A stretch of 64,000 bases of DNA, from contig NZ_JBHUML010000002.1 of assembly GCF_042684865.1 (NCBI RefSeq), forward strand, positions 62,001 to 126,000. The letters are read 5' to 3'. Under the pieces are notes generated by a model. The model was given only the letters and a program-made list of their open reading frames with translations. It made no database searches and was not told the origin of the DNA. Origin of the DNA: Salibacterium lacus. GTDB lineage: Bacteria > Bacillota > Bacilli > Bacillales > Marinococcaceae. Position 1 is the first letter of the stretch; the number at the start of each line of letters is the position of its first letter. Positions 44,901 to 53,075 of this stretch are shown one piece after another. The position numbers were made by a program, and so were the translations under genes.

Positions 44901-45590
44901 ATGGAGAGAGAATTCGCAAAACATGAACACCTTTTGGCAAGGTGGCTTATTTTTATGCTCGGGATCATCATCATGTCCTTTGGCATTGCGCTTATGATCA
45001 AAGCCGAACTTGGGAGTGCCCCGTGGGATGTACTCCATGTCGGGCTCCAGCATCAGTTTGGTTTGACCGTCGGTACGTGGAGTATTATTATCGGTATTGT
45101 TATTATCGGGCTGTCGTCCCTTATGGAACGACGTCTGCCCCAGGCCGGCAGTGTAGTGAATATGCTTATCGTCGGGATATTTATCGACCTGTTTTTATGG
45201 GTCCTGTCCACCCCGGACTCCTTCCTGATGAGACTGCTCATGCTTATGGCGGGAATTATAGTGATAGGATACGGCATCGGTACGTACATTGCTCCGGGAT
45301 GCGGGGCGGGACCAAGAGACAGTTTAATGCTGGCCCTGCAGAAAAAAACAGGTTGGAAGGTCTCCCGTGTCCGCAGTTTGATGGAAGTGCTAGTTCTTAT
45401 TATTGGTTGGGTTCTTGGAGGCCCTGTTTTTATAGGAACCATTCTGTTTTCGCTTGGAATCGGGCAGGTGGTGGGATTTACTCTCCCTCAATGCACAATA
45501 ATGGTGAACCGATTGTTAGGAAGAGGTGGAACGCGTGAAAATATCAACCAAAGGTCGTTACGGACTTACGATTATGATGGCACTGGCTGA
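44901..45590 (+). CDS. YczE/YitT-like integral membrane protein
   Basis: The 229-residue protein has five to six helices and the family segments ALMIKAELGSAPWDVLHVGL and GYGIGTYIAPGCGAGPRDSL. B. subtilis YczE affects the bacillaene/surfactin lipopeptide system by an unknown means; many relatives are uncharacterised permease-like proteins. Its last 56 bases overlap the start of cymR in another frame, so the hydrophilic C-terminal tail (REN to DGTG) is read over cymR codons. Co-expression with cymR is likely. Confidence 0.83.
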   Translation: MEREFAKHEHLLARWLIFMLGIIIMSFGIALMIKAELGSAPWDVLHVGLQHQFGLTVGTWSIIIGIVIIGLSSLMERRLPQAGSVVNMLIVGIFIDLFLWVLSTPDSFLMRLLMLMAGIIVIGYGIGTYIAPGCGAGPRDSLMLALQKKTGWKVSRVRSLMEVLVLIIGWVLGGPVFIGTILFSLGIGQVVGFTLPQCTIMVNRLLGRGGTRENINQRSLRTYDYDGTG

Positions 45591-45954
45591 AAAGTACGGA
45601 GAAGGGCCGGTGTCGCTGAAATCTATTGCAAAAGAACATGAGTTATCAGAACATTACCTGGAGCAGCTGATTGCCCCGCTGCGAAACGCAATGCTCGTAA
45701 AAAGTGTCCGCGGTGCGCACGGCGGCTATATGCTGACCAAAAACGCAGCCGACATTACGGCCGGCGACATTATCAGGGTACTCGAAGGCCCGATCAGCCC
45801 GGTGGAGGTTCTTGATGATGAAGAACCGGCAAAACGCGATTTGTGGATTAAAATACGGGATGCGGTCAAAGATGTACTGGATAACACAACACTTGAGGAC
45901 TTGTCTTCGTACAAAGGAGACGACGACCACGAATATTACATGTTTTATATTTAA
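45535..45954 (+). CDS. cymR: Cysteine metabolism repressor CymR (Rrf2 family)
   Basis: CymR (139 residues) has a winged helix (KISTKGRYGLTIMMALAEKY) and the effector region EGPISPVEVLDDEE, nearly the same as B. subtilis CymR. It lacks the three Cys ligands of IscR, so it binds no Fe-S cluster; in B. subtilis it acts in complex with CysK. The start is GTG 45535, aligned with the known N-terminus; GAGGTGG is close upstream. iscS follows by 24 bases. Confidence 0.95.
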   Translation: MKISTKGRYGLTIMMALAEKYGEGPVSLKSIAKEHELSEHYLEQLIAPLRNAMLVKSVRGAHGGYMLTKNAADITAGDIIRVLEGPISPVEVLDDEEPAKRDLWIKIRDAVKDVLDNTTLEDLSSYKGDDDHEYYMFYI

Positions 45955-45978
45955 TTCACCAGGCGGGAGGGTGAACCA

Positions 45979-47127
45979 ATGTCCGCTATTTATGTAGACC
46001 ATGCGGCGACTACACCTGTGTCGCCGGAAGCTGCGGCTGCCATGATGAATGTGCTGCAGTCTGACTTTGGCAATCCGTCGAGCATTCACGCCCACGGAAG
46101 ACAGGCGCGCAAAACGCTCGACGAAGCACGCCGGACACTGGCGGCCACAATCCATGCCGCTCCGGAAGAACTGGTACTTACAGGAACCGGAACAGAAGCT
46201 GATAACCTGGCTGTCACCGGGTACGTGCATGCTCATCAGCATAAAGGAAAACACATTATTACGTCTGCCATAGAACATCATGCCGTGCTGCATACGTGCC
46301 AAAAATTAGAAAAAGAAGGATTCGATGTGACGTACCTGCCGGTGGATGAAGAAGGCCGGGTGCATGTTGATCAGGTGAAACAGGCGGTGACAGAAGAGAC
46401 GATACTGATTACAATCATGCACGCAAACAATGAAGTCGGCACCTTACAACCGGTAGGCGATATTGCAGCGTATGCAGCAGAAGAGAAGATAGCAGTGCAT
46501 ACCGACTCGGTTCAGTCTTATGGACTGGAGAAACTGGATGTGCGTGAAACGCCTGTGACGATGCTTACTGCCTCCTCGCATAAAATAAACGGCCCGAAAG
46601 GAGCGGCATTTCTGTATGTACGAAAAGGAACGACGCTCACTCCGGGTGTGACAGGCGGGGAACAGGAACGGAAAAGACGCGCCGGCACGGAAAATGTCCC
46701 CGCAGCCGCCGGGTTTGCTGCTGCAGCAGAAGCCGCAGTGGCAGACAGGCACCGGCGCCGGGAACATGCGGAAGCACTTAGAAACTGTTTTCTTGCCTCC
46801 TTACGGGAACATGAGGTATCGTTTATGGTAAATGGTCCAAACGATCATTATCTGCCTCATATCGTCAATATTTATTTTCCCGGGATCGAAGTGGAGTCAT
46901 TTCTGGTACGCCTTGATATGGAAGGGATCTCCGCATCAAGCGGGTCCGCCTGTACCGCCGGATCTGTGGAACCGTCCCACGTCCTGCAGGCGATGTATCA
47001 GGACGACAAACGGGCGGAAGCATCTGTGCGCTTCAGCTTCGGAACGGAAAACACAATGGAAGAAATGCAGCGGCTCGCTGCCGTTATAAAAAAGATTACG
47101 GACAGCATGATGGTGGATATCTTTTAA
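45979..47127 (+). CDS. iscS: Cysteine desulfurase (YrvO/IscS type, for tRNA thiolation)
   Basis: This 382-residue PLP enzyme takes sulfur from cysteine. It has DHAATTPVSPEA at the start, the PLP lysine in SSHKINGPKG and the catalytic Cys in SASSGSACTAGS. Position directly before mnmA fits YrvO of B. subtilis, which supplies sulfur for 2-thiouridine in tRNA. GGGAGGGTGAACC precedes the ATG. Confidence 0.95.
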   Translation: MSAIYVDHAATTPVSPEAAAAMMNVLQSDFGNPSSIHAHGRQARKTLDEARRTLAATIHAAPEELVLTGTGTEADNLAVTGYVHAHQHKGKHIITSAIEHHAVLHTCQKLEKEGFDVTYLPVDEEGRVHVDQVKQAVTEETILITIMHANNEVGTLQPVGDIAAYAAEEKIAVHTDSVQSYGLEKLDVRETPVTMLTASSHKINGPKGAAFLYVRKGTTLTPGVTGGEQERKRRAGTENVPAAAGFAAAAEAAVADRHRRREHAEALRNCFLASLREHEVSFMVNGPNDHYLPHIVNIYFPGIEVESFLVRLDMEGISASSGSACTAGSVEPSHVLQAMYQDDKRAEASVRFSFGTENTMEEMQRLAAVIKKITDSMMVDIF

Positions 47128-47143
47128 ATGGGAGGTGAAGTAA

Positions 47144-48265
47144 ATGACTGGAAACAATAAACGACCGGCGGATACAAAAGTGGTTGTCGGTATGTCAGGA
47201 GGGGTGGATTCCTCTGTCACGGCCGCCCTTTTGAAAGACGAAGGATACGATGTTATCGGAATTTTTATGAAGAACTGGGACGACACCGATGAAAACGGCG
47301 TCTGCACAGCAACGGAAGATTATGACGATGTCATCACCGTCTGCAATCAGCTGGATATCCCGTACTATGCCGTGAACTTCGAGAAAAAATACTGGGATAC
47401 GGTGTTCACCTATTTCCTGGAGGAGTATCAGGCCGGACGGACGCCGAATCCCGATATTGTGTGCAACAAGGAAATCAAGTTTAAGGCTTTCCTGCAGCAC
47501 GCCTTAACGCTCGGCGCTGATTATGTGGCCACTGGTCACTATGCCCGTGTGCATACAGAAGAAGACGGCACTGTATCGATGCTGCGGGGAGTGGACTGGA
47601 ACAAGGACCAGACGTACTTTCTTAATCAGCTCAGCCAAAAACAGCTCTCCCGCGTGATGTTTCCGCTTGGCAGCCTGCAAAAGCAGGAAGTAAGAGACAT
47701 TGCACGGGAAAAGAATCTGAGCACAGCAGATAAAAAAGACAGCACCGGCATCTGCTTTATCGGCGAGCGGAACTTCAAGGAATTTCTGAAGTCCTACCTG
47801 CCCGCGCAGCCGGGAAATATGGTAACACCCGACGGCATCGTCAAAGGTACTCATGAGGGATTGATGTATTACACCCTCGGCCAGCGTCAGGGTCTTGGAA
47901 TCGGCGGTCCCGGAGAACCGTGGTTTGTGCTCGACAAAAACCTGCCGGACAATGAGCTGATTGTCGGACAAGGATACCACCATGATGGACTTTATTCCGA
48001 AGGACTGTATGCTTCAGGATTCAACTGGATCGACCAGGCCGAACGGACAGAGCCGCTCACCGCTGCAGCGAAATTCCGTTACCGGCAGGCCGACCAGGAA
48101 GTAACCGTGTATCCAAAAGCGGACGGCAGTGCCTACGTGGCATTTCATGAACCACAGCGCGCCATCACACCGGGACAGGCTGTCGTATTGTATGACGGGG
48201 ACGTGTGCCTCGGAGGCGCGACGATTGAAGAAGCGGTGAAAACGGGGGAAAGCGTGGTATCGTAA
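47144..48265 (+). CDS. mnmA: tRNA-specific 2-thiouridylase MnmA
   Basis: MnmA (373 residues) adds sulfur to U34 of tRNA-Lys, -Glu and -Gln. The PP-loop GMSGGVDSSVTA, the first catalytic Cys in PDIVCNKEIKF, and the second in STGICFIGER are present. It lies 17 bases after the desulfurase that likely serves it. Confidence 0.97.
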   Translation: MTGNNKRPADTKVVVGMSGGVDSSVTAALLKDEGYDVIGIFMKNWDDTDENGVCTATEDYDDVITVCNQLDIPYYAVNFEKKYWDTVFTYFLEEYQAGRTPNPDIVCNKEIKFKAFLQHALTLGADYVATGHYARVHTEEDGTVSMLRGVDWNKDQTYFLNQLSQKQLSRVMFPLGSLQKQEVRDIAREKNLSTADKKDSTGICFIGERNFKEFLKSYLPAQPGNMVTPDGIVKGTHEGLMYYTLGQRQGLGIGGPGEPWFVLDKNLPDNELIVGQGYHHDGLYSEGLYASGFNWIDQAERTEPLTAAAKFRYRQADQEVTVYPKADGSAYVAFHEPQRAITPGQAVVLYDGDVCLGGATIEEAVKTGESVVS

Positions 48266-48309
48266 CCGCGTTTTCCCTTTTTACTATGACCGCAAAAAGG
48301 AGAATCAAG

Positions 48310-48969
48310 ATGGACGAAAATGAACAGGCAATCCAGGCGATATCAGAGGGAGAACTTGAAAAAGCACTGGAACTTCTAAACCAGGCGATCGAAAAAAACC
48401 CGGATGACGCGACCGCTTATATTAATTTCGGCAACATCCTGTCCGAAGCCGGAGAACCGGAACGGGCGTTGTCCTTTTACGATCAGGCGCTGAAAATAGA
48501 TCCGGAGGCGGCTGCAGCTTATTACGGGGCAGGAAATGTGTCTTATAATGCAGAAGAATACGACAAAGCCCTTCACATGTACCAAAATGCCAATAAAGCC
48601 GGTCTTGATGACGCCAGTCTGCACTATATGACGGGCCTCACCTATTATCAGACGGAGAAAATCCCCCATGCGCTTGCGTGCTTTCAGCGGGCGGTGGAAT
48701 GCGACGAGACCGACACCGAAGCGCGCTTTTACTACGGGATGTGTCTCGCACAGACCGAACAGATTGAGGAAGCCGCAGCACAGCTGAAGCATGTGGTTGA
48801 AGAGGACGAGACGCACGCAGATGCGTGGTACAACCTCGGGGTGGCACGTCTTATGAACGAGGAAGTGGACCGTGCCATCTTTTGTTTCGATAAAGCCGTC
48901 GAAGCACAGCCCGATCATATGCTGGCCCGTAATGGACGGGAACAGGCGGAAAAACTACGGGAAGAATAA
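48310..48969 (+). CDS. TPR repeat protein (YrrB-like)
   Basis: The 219-residue protein is built almost wholly of tetratricopeptide repeats of 34 residues (for example ATAYINFGNILSEAGEPERA), about six in number. It should act as a protein-binding scaffold. B. subtilis yrrB lies at the same place between mnmA and recD2. AAAAGGAG before ATG 48310 sets the start. No membrane segment or signal peptide is seen. Confidence 0.9.
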   Translation: MDENEQAIQAISEGELEKALELLNQAIEKNPDDATAYINFGNILSEAGEPERALSFYDQALKIDPEAAAAYYGAGNVSYNAEEYDKALHMYQNANKAGLDDASLHYMTGLTYYQTEKIPHALACFQRAVECDETDTEARFYYGMCLAQTEQIEEAAAQLKHVVEEDETHADAWYNLGVARLMNEEVDRAIFCFDKAVEAQPDHMLARNGREQAEKLREE

Positions 48970-48988
48970 GGCCCGGAAGGTGGTTATC

Positions 48989-51286
48989 ATGACGAATGTT
49001 TCCATGGCCGGAGAATCTTATATCAGTGGCACGGTTATACATATTATTTTTCGGAATGAAGAAAACGGCTATACCGTGCTGCTTGTGAAAGTCCAGGAAG
49101 CCTCTGAAGACTGTCAGGAAAATAAGGTTACAGCGGTCGGCCATTTTCCGGTTATTGAAACCGATGAACGATACCGTTTTGAAGGACAATTTAAGGAGCA
49201 CCCCCGATTCGGGCGCCAGTACCACGTACAGACGTTTCAAAAAGAACTGCCGACCGAACGGGAGGCTTTCATCCATTATCTGGCGAGTGACCGGTTTCCG
49301 GGCATCGGAGAAAAAACAGCGGAAAAGATGGTGGATACATTTGGTGAAAATGTCATTACCATCATTCTGGACGACAAAGAAAAGCTGAAAAAAATAAAAG
49401 GGCTGAATGAAAAGACAAGGCAGAAAATTTATGAAGCGATGCTTGAAAATCAGGGGATGGAAAGGGCCATGACGATGCTGACCCAATACGGGTTTGGAAT
49501 GGATCTGGCTGTTAAAATATATCATGCATACCGTGAAACGACATTTGATGTTATTCAGGAAACACCGTACAAGCTCGTGTGGGATGTGGAAGGTATCGGG
49601 TTTGTAAAAGCCGACCGGCTCGGCCGCAGTATGGGAATCGGCCTGGATGATCCGGAGCGTTTGAAAGCAGGCCTTCTGTATGTGTTGTATGAAAAAACCA
49701 TGCAGGGTGGCCATGTTTATGTTCCGCACGAGTATCTGCTGGCCGAAACCGGAGTGCTTTTAAGCGGAGAGGATTTCCAGGTGGATACGGAGATGCTTCA
49801 AGCACCGCTTCTGCATTTAATGGAAGAAGACCAAATGGTGGAAGAAGAACAGCGGGTGTACCTGCCGTCTCTCTATTTCGCAGAAAAGGGTTTTGTAACG
49901 AAAATAAGACACATGACCGCTTTTCAGGAAACAGAGGTTTCCTACTCCGAAGCAGAATTTCTGAAAGCCCTGGGGGAAACCGAAGAAGAGTTCGACATTG
50001 AATACGCAGAGCACCAAAAAGAAGCAATCAGACAGGCTCTCTCTTCTCAGCTCATGATATTGACGGGTGGTCCCGGGACCGGAAAGACAACCGTAATCCG
50101 TGCGATTGTGCAGATGTTTTCCAAACTACACGAGTTTTCACTGGACCGCACGAAATACAAAAAAGATGAACCGTTCCCGGTGCTGCTGGCAGCTCCGACC
50201 GGCAGAGCAGCAAAACGGATGAAAGAATCCACCGGTCTGGAAGCTTCCACCATTCATAAATTACTGGGGTACAGCGGCGAAGGAGAAGAAGACGTATTTG
50301 AAAAAGACGAAGACGAACCGCTGGAAGGAAAACTGCTTGTTGTAGATGAAGTGTCGATGGTTGACATGTGGCTGGCAAACCAGTTGTTCCGCTCTATTCC
50401 AGAAGGCATGCAGGTGATACTCGTCGGGGACGAAGATCAGCTTCCCTCGGTCGGCCCGGGGCAGGTGCTGACTGATCTTATGGAGTCAGGCATAGTGCCG
50501 GTTACCGCCCTGTCTGTCGTGTACCGCCAGGCGGAAGGATCGTCCATTATCCAGCTGGCCCACTCCATTAAACAGGGAGCGCTGCCGCAGGATCTGCCGG
50601 AGGCCTATGAAGACCGGCGCTTTTTCCCCTGCAGCAGAGATAATGCAGCTGACCTGATTGAGCAGGTATGTGCCGGAGCGTTTAAAAAAGGATACCCGCC
50701 GATGGATATTCAGGTGCTGGCACCGATGTATAAAGGCCCGGCCGGCGTGCACGAGCTGAACCGGAGGCTGCAGCAGCTGTTCAATCCCCCGGAGAGTAAA
50801 TCGCGGAAAGTGACATTCGGCGATGCGGTCTACTCGAAGGGAGATGTCATTTTACAGCTCGTCAATAACCCGGAAGAGCAGGTATACAACGGAGACCGGG
50901 GGATGGTGGAAGCAATTTTTGAAGCAAAAGAAACCGTCGATAACCAAATGCAGATTGTTCTTTCTTTTGAAGGAAAGGAAGTCACCTATTCCCGTCAGGA
51001 TCTAAACCAGATTATGCTTGCCTATTGTTCATCGATTCATAAAGCACAGGGCAGTGAATTTCCGATTGTCGTTGCACCTGTGTTGATGTCCTACCGGAGA
51101 ATGCTGAAACGTAACCTGCTGTACACAGCCATAACGAGAGCGCGGGATTATCTGATTATAGCCGGGGAGGAGCGTGCCATCCGGTTTGCGATTGAAAATG
51201 AAAGCAAAGATGAACGGTATACGATGCTGAAAGAAAAACTGACAGAAAAAGAAGAATCAGATCCGGAAGAAGTGGAAGACATCTGA
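48989..51286 (+). CDS. recD2: ATP-dependent DNA helicase RecD2
   Basis: RecD2 (765 residues) is a superfamily 1B 5'-3' helicase that works without RecBC in Bacilli and affects mismatch repair and fork progress. It has the long N-terminal region with helix-hairpin-helix segments (FPGIGEKTAEKM), Walker A GGPGTGKTTVIRA, motif II VVDEVSMVDM, GDEDQLPSVGPG, and motif VI LYTAITRARDYLII. ATG 48989 follows AAGGTGG by 6 bases. Confidence 0.95.
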   Translation: MTNVSMAGESYISGTVIHIIFRNEENGYTVLLVKVQEASEDCQENKVTAVGHFPVIETDERYRFEGQFKEHPRFGRQYHVQTFQKELPTEREAFIHYLASDRFPGIGEKTAEKMVDTFGENVITIILDDKEKLKKIKGLNEKTRQKIYEAMLENQGMERAMTMLTQYGFGMDLAVKIYHAYRETTFDVIQETPYKLVWDVEGIGFVKADRLGRSMGIGLDDPERLKAGLLYVLYEKTMQGGHVYVPHEYLLAETGVLLSGEDFQVDTEMLQAPLLHLMEEDQMVEEEQRVYLPSLYFAEKGFVTKIRHMTAFQETEVSYSEAEFLKALGETEEEFDIEYAEHQKEAIRQALSSQLMILTGGPGTGKTTVIRAIVQMFSKLHEFSLDRTKYKKDEPFPVLLAAPTGRAAKRMKESTGLEASTIHKLLGYSGEGEEDVFEKDEDEPLEGKLLVVDEVSMVDMWLANQLFRSIPEGMQVILVGDEDQLPSVGPGQVLTDLMESGIVPVTALSVVYRQAEGSSIIQLAHSIKQGALPQDLPEAYEDRRFFPCSRDNAADLIEQVCAGAFKKGYPPMDIQVLAPMYKGPAGVHELNRRLQQLFNPPESKSRKVTFGDAVYSKGDVILQLVNNPEEQVYNGDRGMVEAIFEAKETVDNQMQIVLSFEGKEVTYSRQDLNQIMLAYCSSIHKAQGSEFPIVVAPVLMSYRRMLKRNLLYTAITRARDYLIIAGEERAIRFAIENESKDERYTMLKEKLTEKEESDPEEVEDI

Positions 51287-51389
51287 ATGAAGCTGCTGTT
51301 GTGGTCCGTTTTCCACGTATAGAAAAGAACAGGTAAGGGCAGGATGGATACTGTTTTTAAAATCATAATGAAAAGGAACGGTATGCCTT

Positions 51390-51581
51390 ATGCACTGCCC
51401 ATACTGCAAATCAAAGTTAACGGGAAAACTCGGAACAAATCATTATTACTGCTGGGACTGTTTCGTCGAATGGACGGTGGAAAACGGGGAATACACCCTT
51501 TATCAAGTCGAAGAAGACGGTTCTCTGTGCTGCCTGGACGATCTGTTTGGAAAGCACTGGTACCTTGAAGACGAAGGGTAA
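51390..51581 (+). CDS. Small zinc-ribbon protein, function unknown
   Basis: The 63-residue protein has two CxxC pairs (CPYCKSKL and CWDCFVEW) separated by 15 residues, a rubredoxin-like zinc knuckle, and then an acidic, aromatic C-terminal half. AAAAGGAA lies about 12 bases before the ATG. It stands alone between recD2 and the YrrI-type gene. It may bind zinc and a protein or RNA partner; this is inference. Confidence 0.68.
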   Translation: MHCPYCKSKLTGKLGTNHYYCWDCFVEWTVENGEYTLYQVEEDGSLCCLDDLFGKHWYLEDEG

Positions 51582-51686
51582 TCAGTAATCGTTTGTTTTT
51601 CCGGAATTGACGGAAGGTTCGTGATAGCGGTATTCATAAAGCGCCTGTTTTTGTTCCATCCTAATCAAAAAGGGGTGGAACTGTTT

Positions 51687-52763
51687 ATGAAGCCTGAACG
51701 AATAGGAATATGGACGCAGCGTCTTGTCATTATTGCTTTAATCTTCGTGCTCTTGTATGTTGTCTACCTGCTCCAGCCGGTGTGGATGCCGGTTCTCGGC
51801 ATGGCTTGGAGAGTGCTTTTTCCTTTTTTGACGGCTGCCATAATTGCTTATCTGCTGCATCCCCTGATTGATGTGCTGCACAAATGGCACGTTCCCCGCC
51901 CGCTGGCTATATTATCCGTGTACATCTTTTTTTTCGGCGGCGGAAGCTGGCTCATCTGGTATTACAGTCCGGTCGTTGTTCAGGAATTGCAGCGCTTTAT
52001 CCAAAGTCTGCCGTTTTATATAGATCAGACATATGAATGGATGACGAAGTTTCACCGCCGGGTGGACATGCTTCCTTCCGGGGTTCATGATCACATTGAA
52101 CTGTCCTTTCGGGAAACAGAGAAAAGAGCAGCTGAAACACTGCGTGGGTTGGCAGGACGCTGGAAAGACCTGCTGGATGCTGCAGTGACACTGATTCTCC
52201 TGCCTTTTCTCGTGTTTTATCTATTAAAAGATTACCGCGCCTTTCAGAAACTCGTGAAGCGGTATACCCCTCGGAAATGGCAGGATGAAGCCCACCTGCT
52301 TGCTGTTTCCATCGATGAGGCACTAGGAAGTTATATCCGCGGCCAGTTTATCGTAGCCGGTACGGTTGGTCTGCTGTCGACAGTTGCTTTGTTTTGGATG
52401 GACATACCAAGCGCGCTTATACTCGGACTTTTTATCGGCTTGACCGATATCATCCCTTACTTCGGGCCGATACTTGGAGCTGTACCTGCGGTTATTGCAG
52501 CCGGCACGGTATCGATGAGCAAAGCCGTACTGACCGGAGCTGTACTTTTTGTTATCCAACAGGTGGAGGGCAATCTACTGTCCCCCTATATTGTCGGCAG
52601 AAATGTCCATATGCACCCGTTGATGATCGTATTTGCTCTTCTGCTGGGATTTGAAACAGCCGGGGTAATCGGCCTGCTTCTGGCTGTCCCGCTGTTCGTC
52701 GTTGTCCACCACGTGATTCGTACGTTTCATTCTTATAAAAACGGCAGAGAGAATGAAGATTGA
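51687..52763 (+). CDS. AI-2E (YrrI/YtvI) family permease-like protein
   Basis: The 358-residue protein has about eight helices and the AI-2E family signature (LGLFIGLTDIIPYFGPILGA and YIVGRNVHMHPLMIVFALL). Relatives include the quorum signal exporter TqsA and Na+/H+ or Na+(Li+)/H+ antiporters, so the substrate is open. ATG 51687 follows GGGGTGGAA; ATG 51621 lacks a site. B. subtilis yrrI precedes alaS in the same way. The alaS promoter -35 overlaps its stop. Confidence 0.85.
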   Translation: MKPERIGIWTQRLVIIALIFVLLYVVYLLQPVWMPVLGMAWRVLFPFLTAAIIAYLLHPLIDVLHKWHVPRPLAILSVYIFFFGGGSWLIWYYSPVVVQELQRFIQSLPFYIDQTYEWMTKFHRRVDMLPSGVHDHIELSFRETEKRAAETLRGLAGRWKDLLDAAVTLILLPFLVFYLLKDYRAFQKLVKRYTPRKWQDEAHLLAVSIDEALGSYIRGQFIVAGTVGLLSTVALFWMDIPSALILGLFIGLTDIIPYFGPILGAVPAVIAAGTVSMSKAVLTGAVLFVIQQVEGNLLSPYIVGRNVHMHPLMIVFALLLGFETAGVIGLLLAVPLFVVVHHVIRTFHSYKNGRENED

Positions 52764-52788
52764 CATATATCGTGATATCTTATATAAC
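52760..52788 (+). promoter_or_regulatory. Sigma-A promoter of alaS
   Basis: TTGACA (52760-52765), 17 bases, then TATAAC (52783-52788). Confidence 0.85.
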
Positions 52789-52794
52789 TAAAGA

Positions 52795-53040
52795 AGCATG
52801 GAAATACCATATGAAACGTGAAGATGGGAAAAGTAGACGAAACCCCCCGTACAGAGACCGTTTTACGAGGCTGCGATAAGACGGCGGGACGTTCCGTTGA
52901 AAGCTGTCCCGGAGCGCAGATAAACACTGCCGTAACGCTGCGTTAAAGCGTAAAAGTTGACAGGCTCTCTGGTGGAGTCTGTAAACAGGGTGGTAACGCG
53001 AGACATCTCGTCCCTGCATGGAGCGGGACGGGATTTTTTT
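52795..53040 (+). promoter_or_regulatory. T-box leader of alaS
   Basis: The T-box sequence AGGGTGGTAACGCG starts at 52987, and the terminator stem (53005-53014 with 53025-53034) is followed by seven T's. In Stem I, GACGAAAC (52836-52843) pairs with GTTCCGTT (52891-52898) and GGGA pairs with TCCC. The specifier loop reads GAAAGCTG, giving GCT (52903-52905), an Ala codon. UGGU would pair with A73 of tRNA-Ala. Uncharged tRNA-Ala should stabilise the antiterminator. Confidence 0.95.
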
Positions 53041-53075
53041 CGTACATATATAATGAAGACAGGAGGAATCATGGT

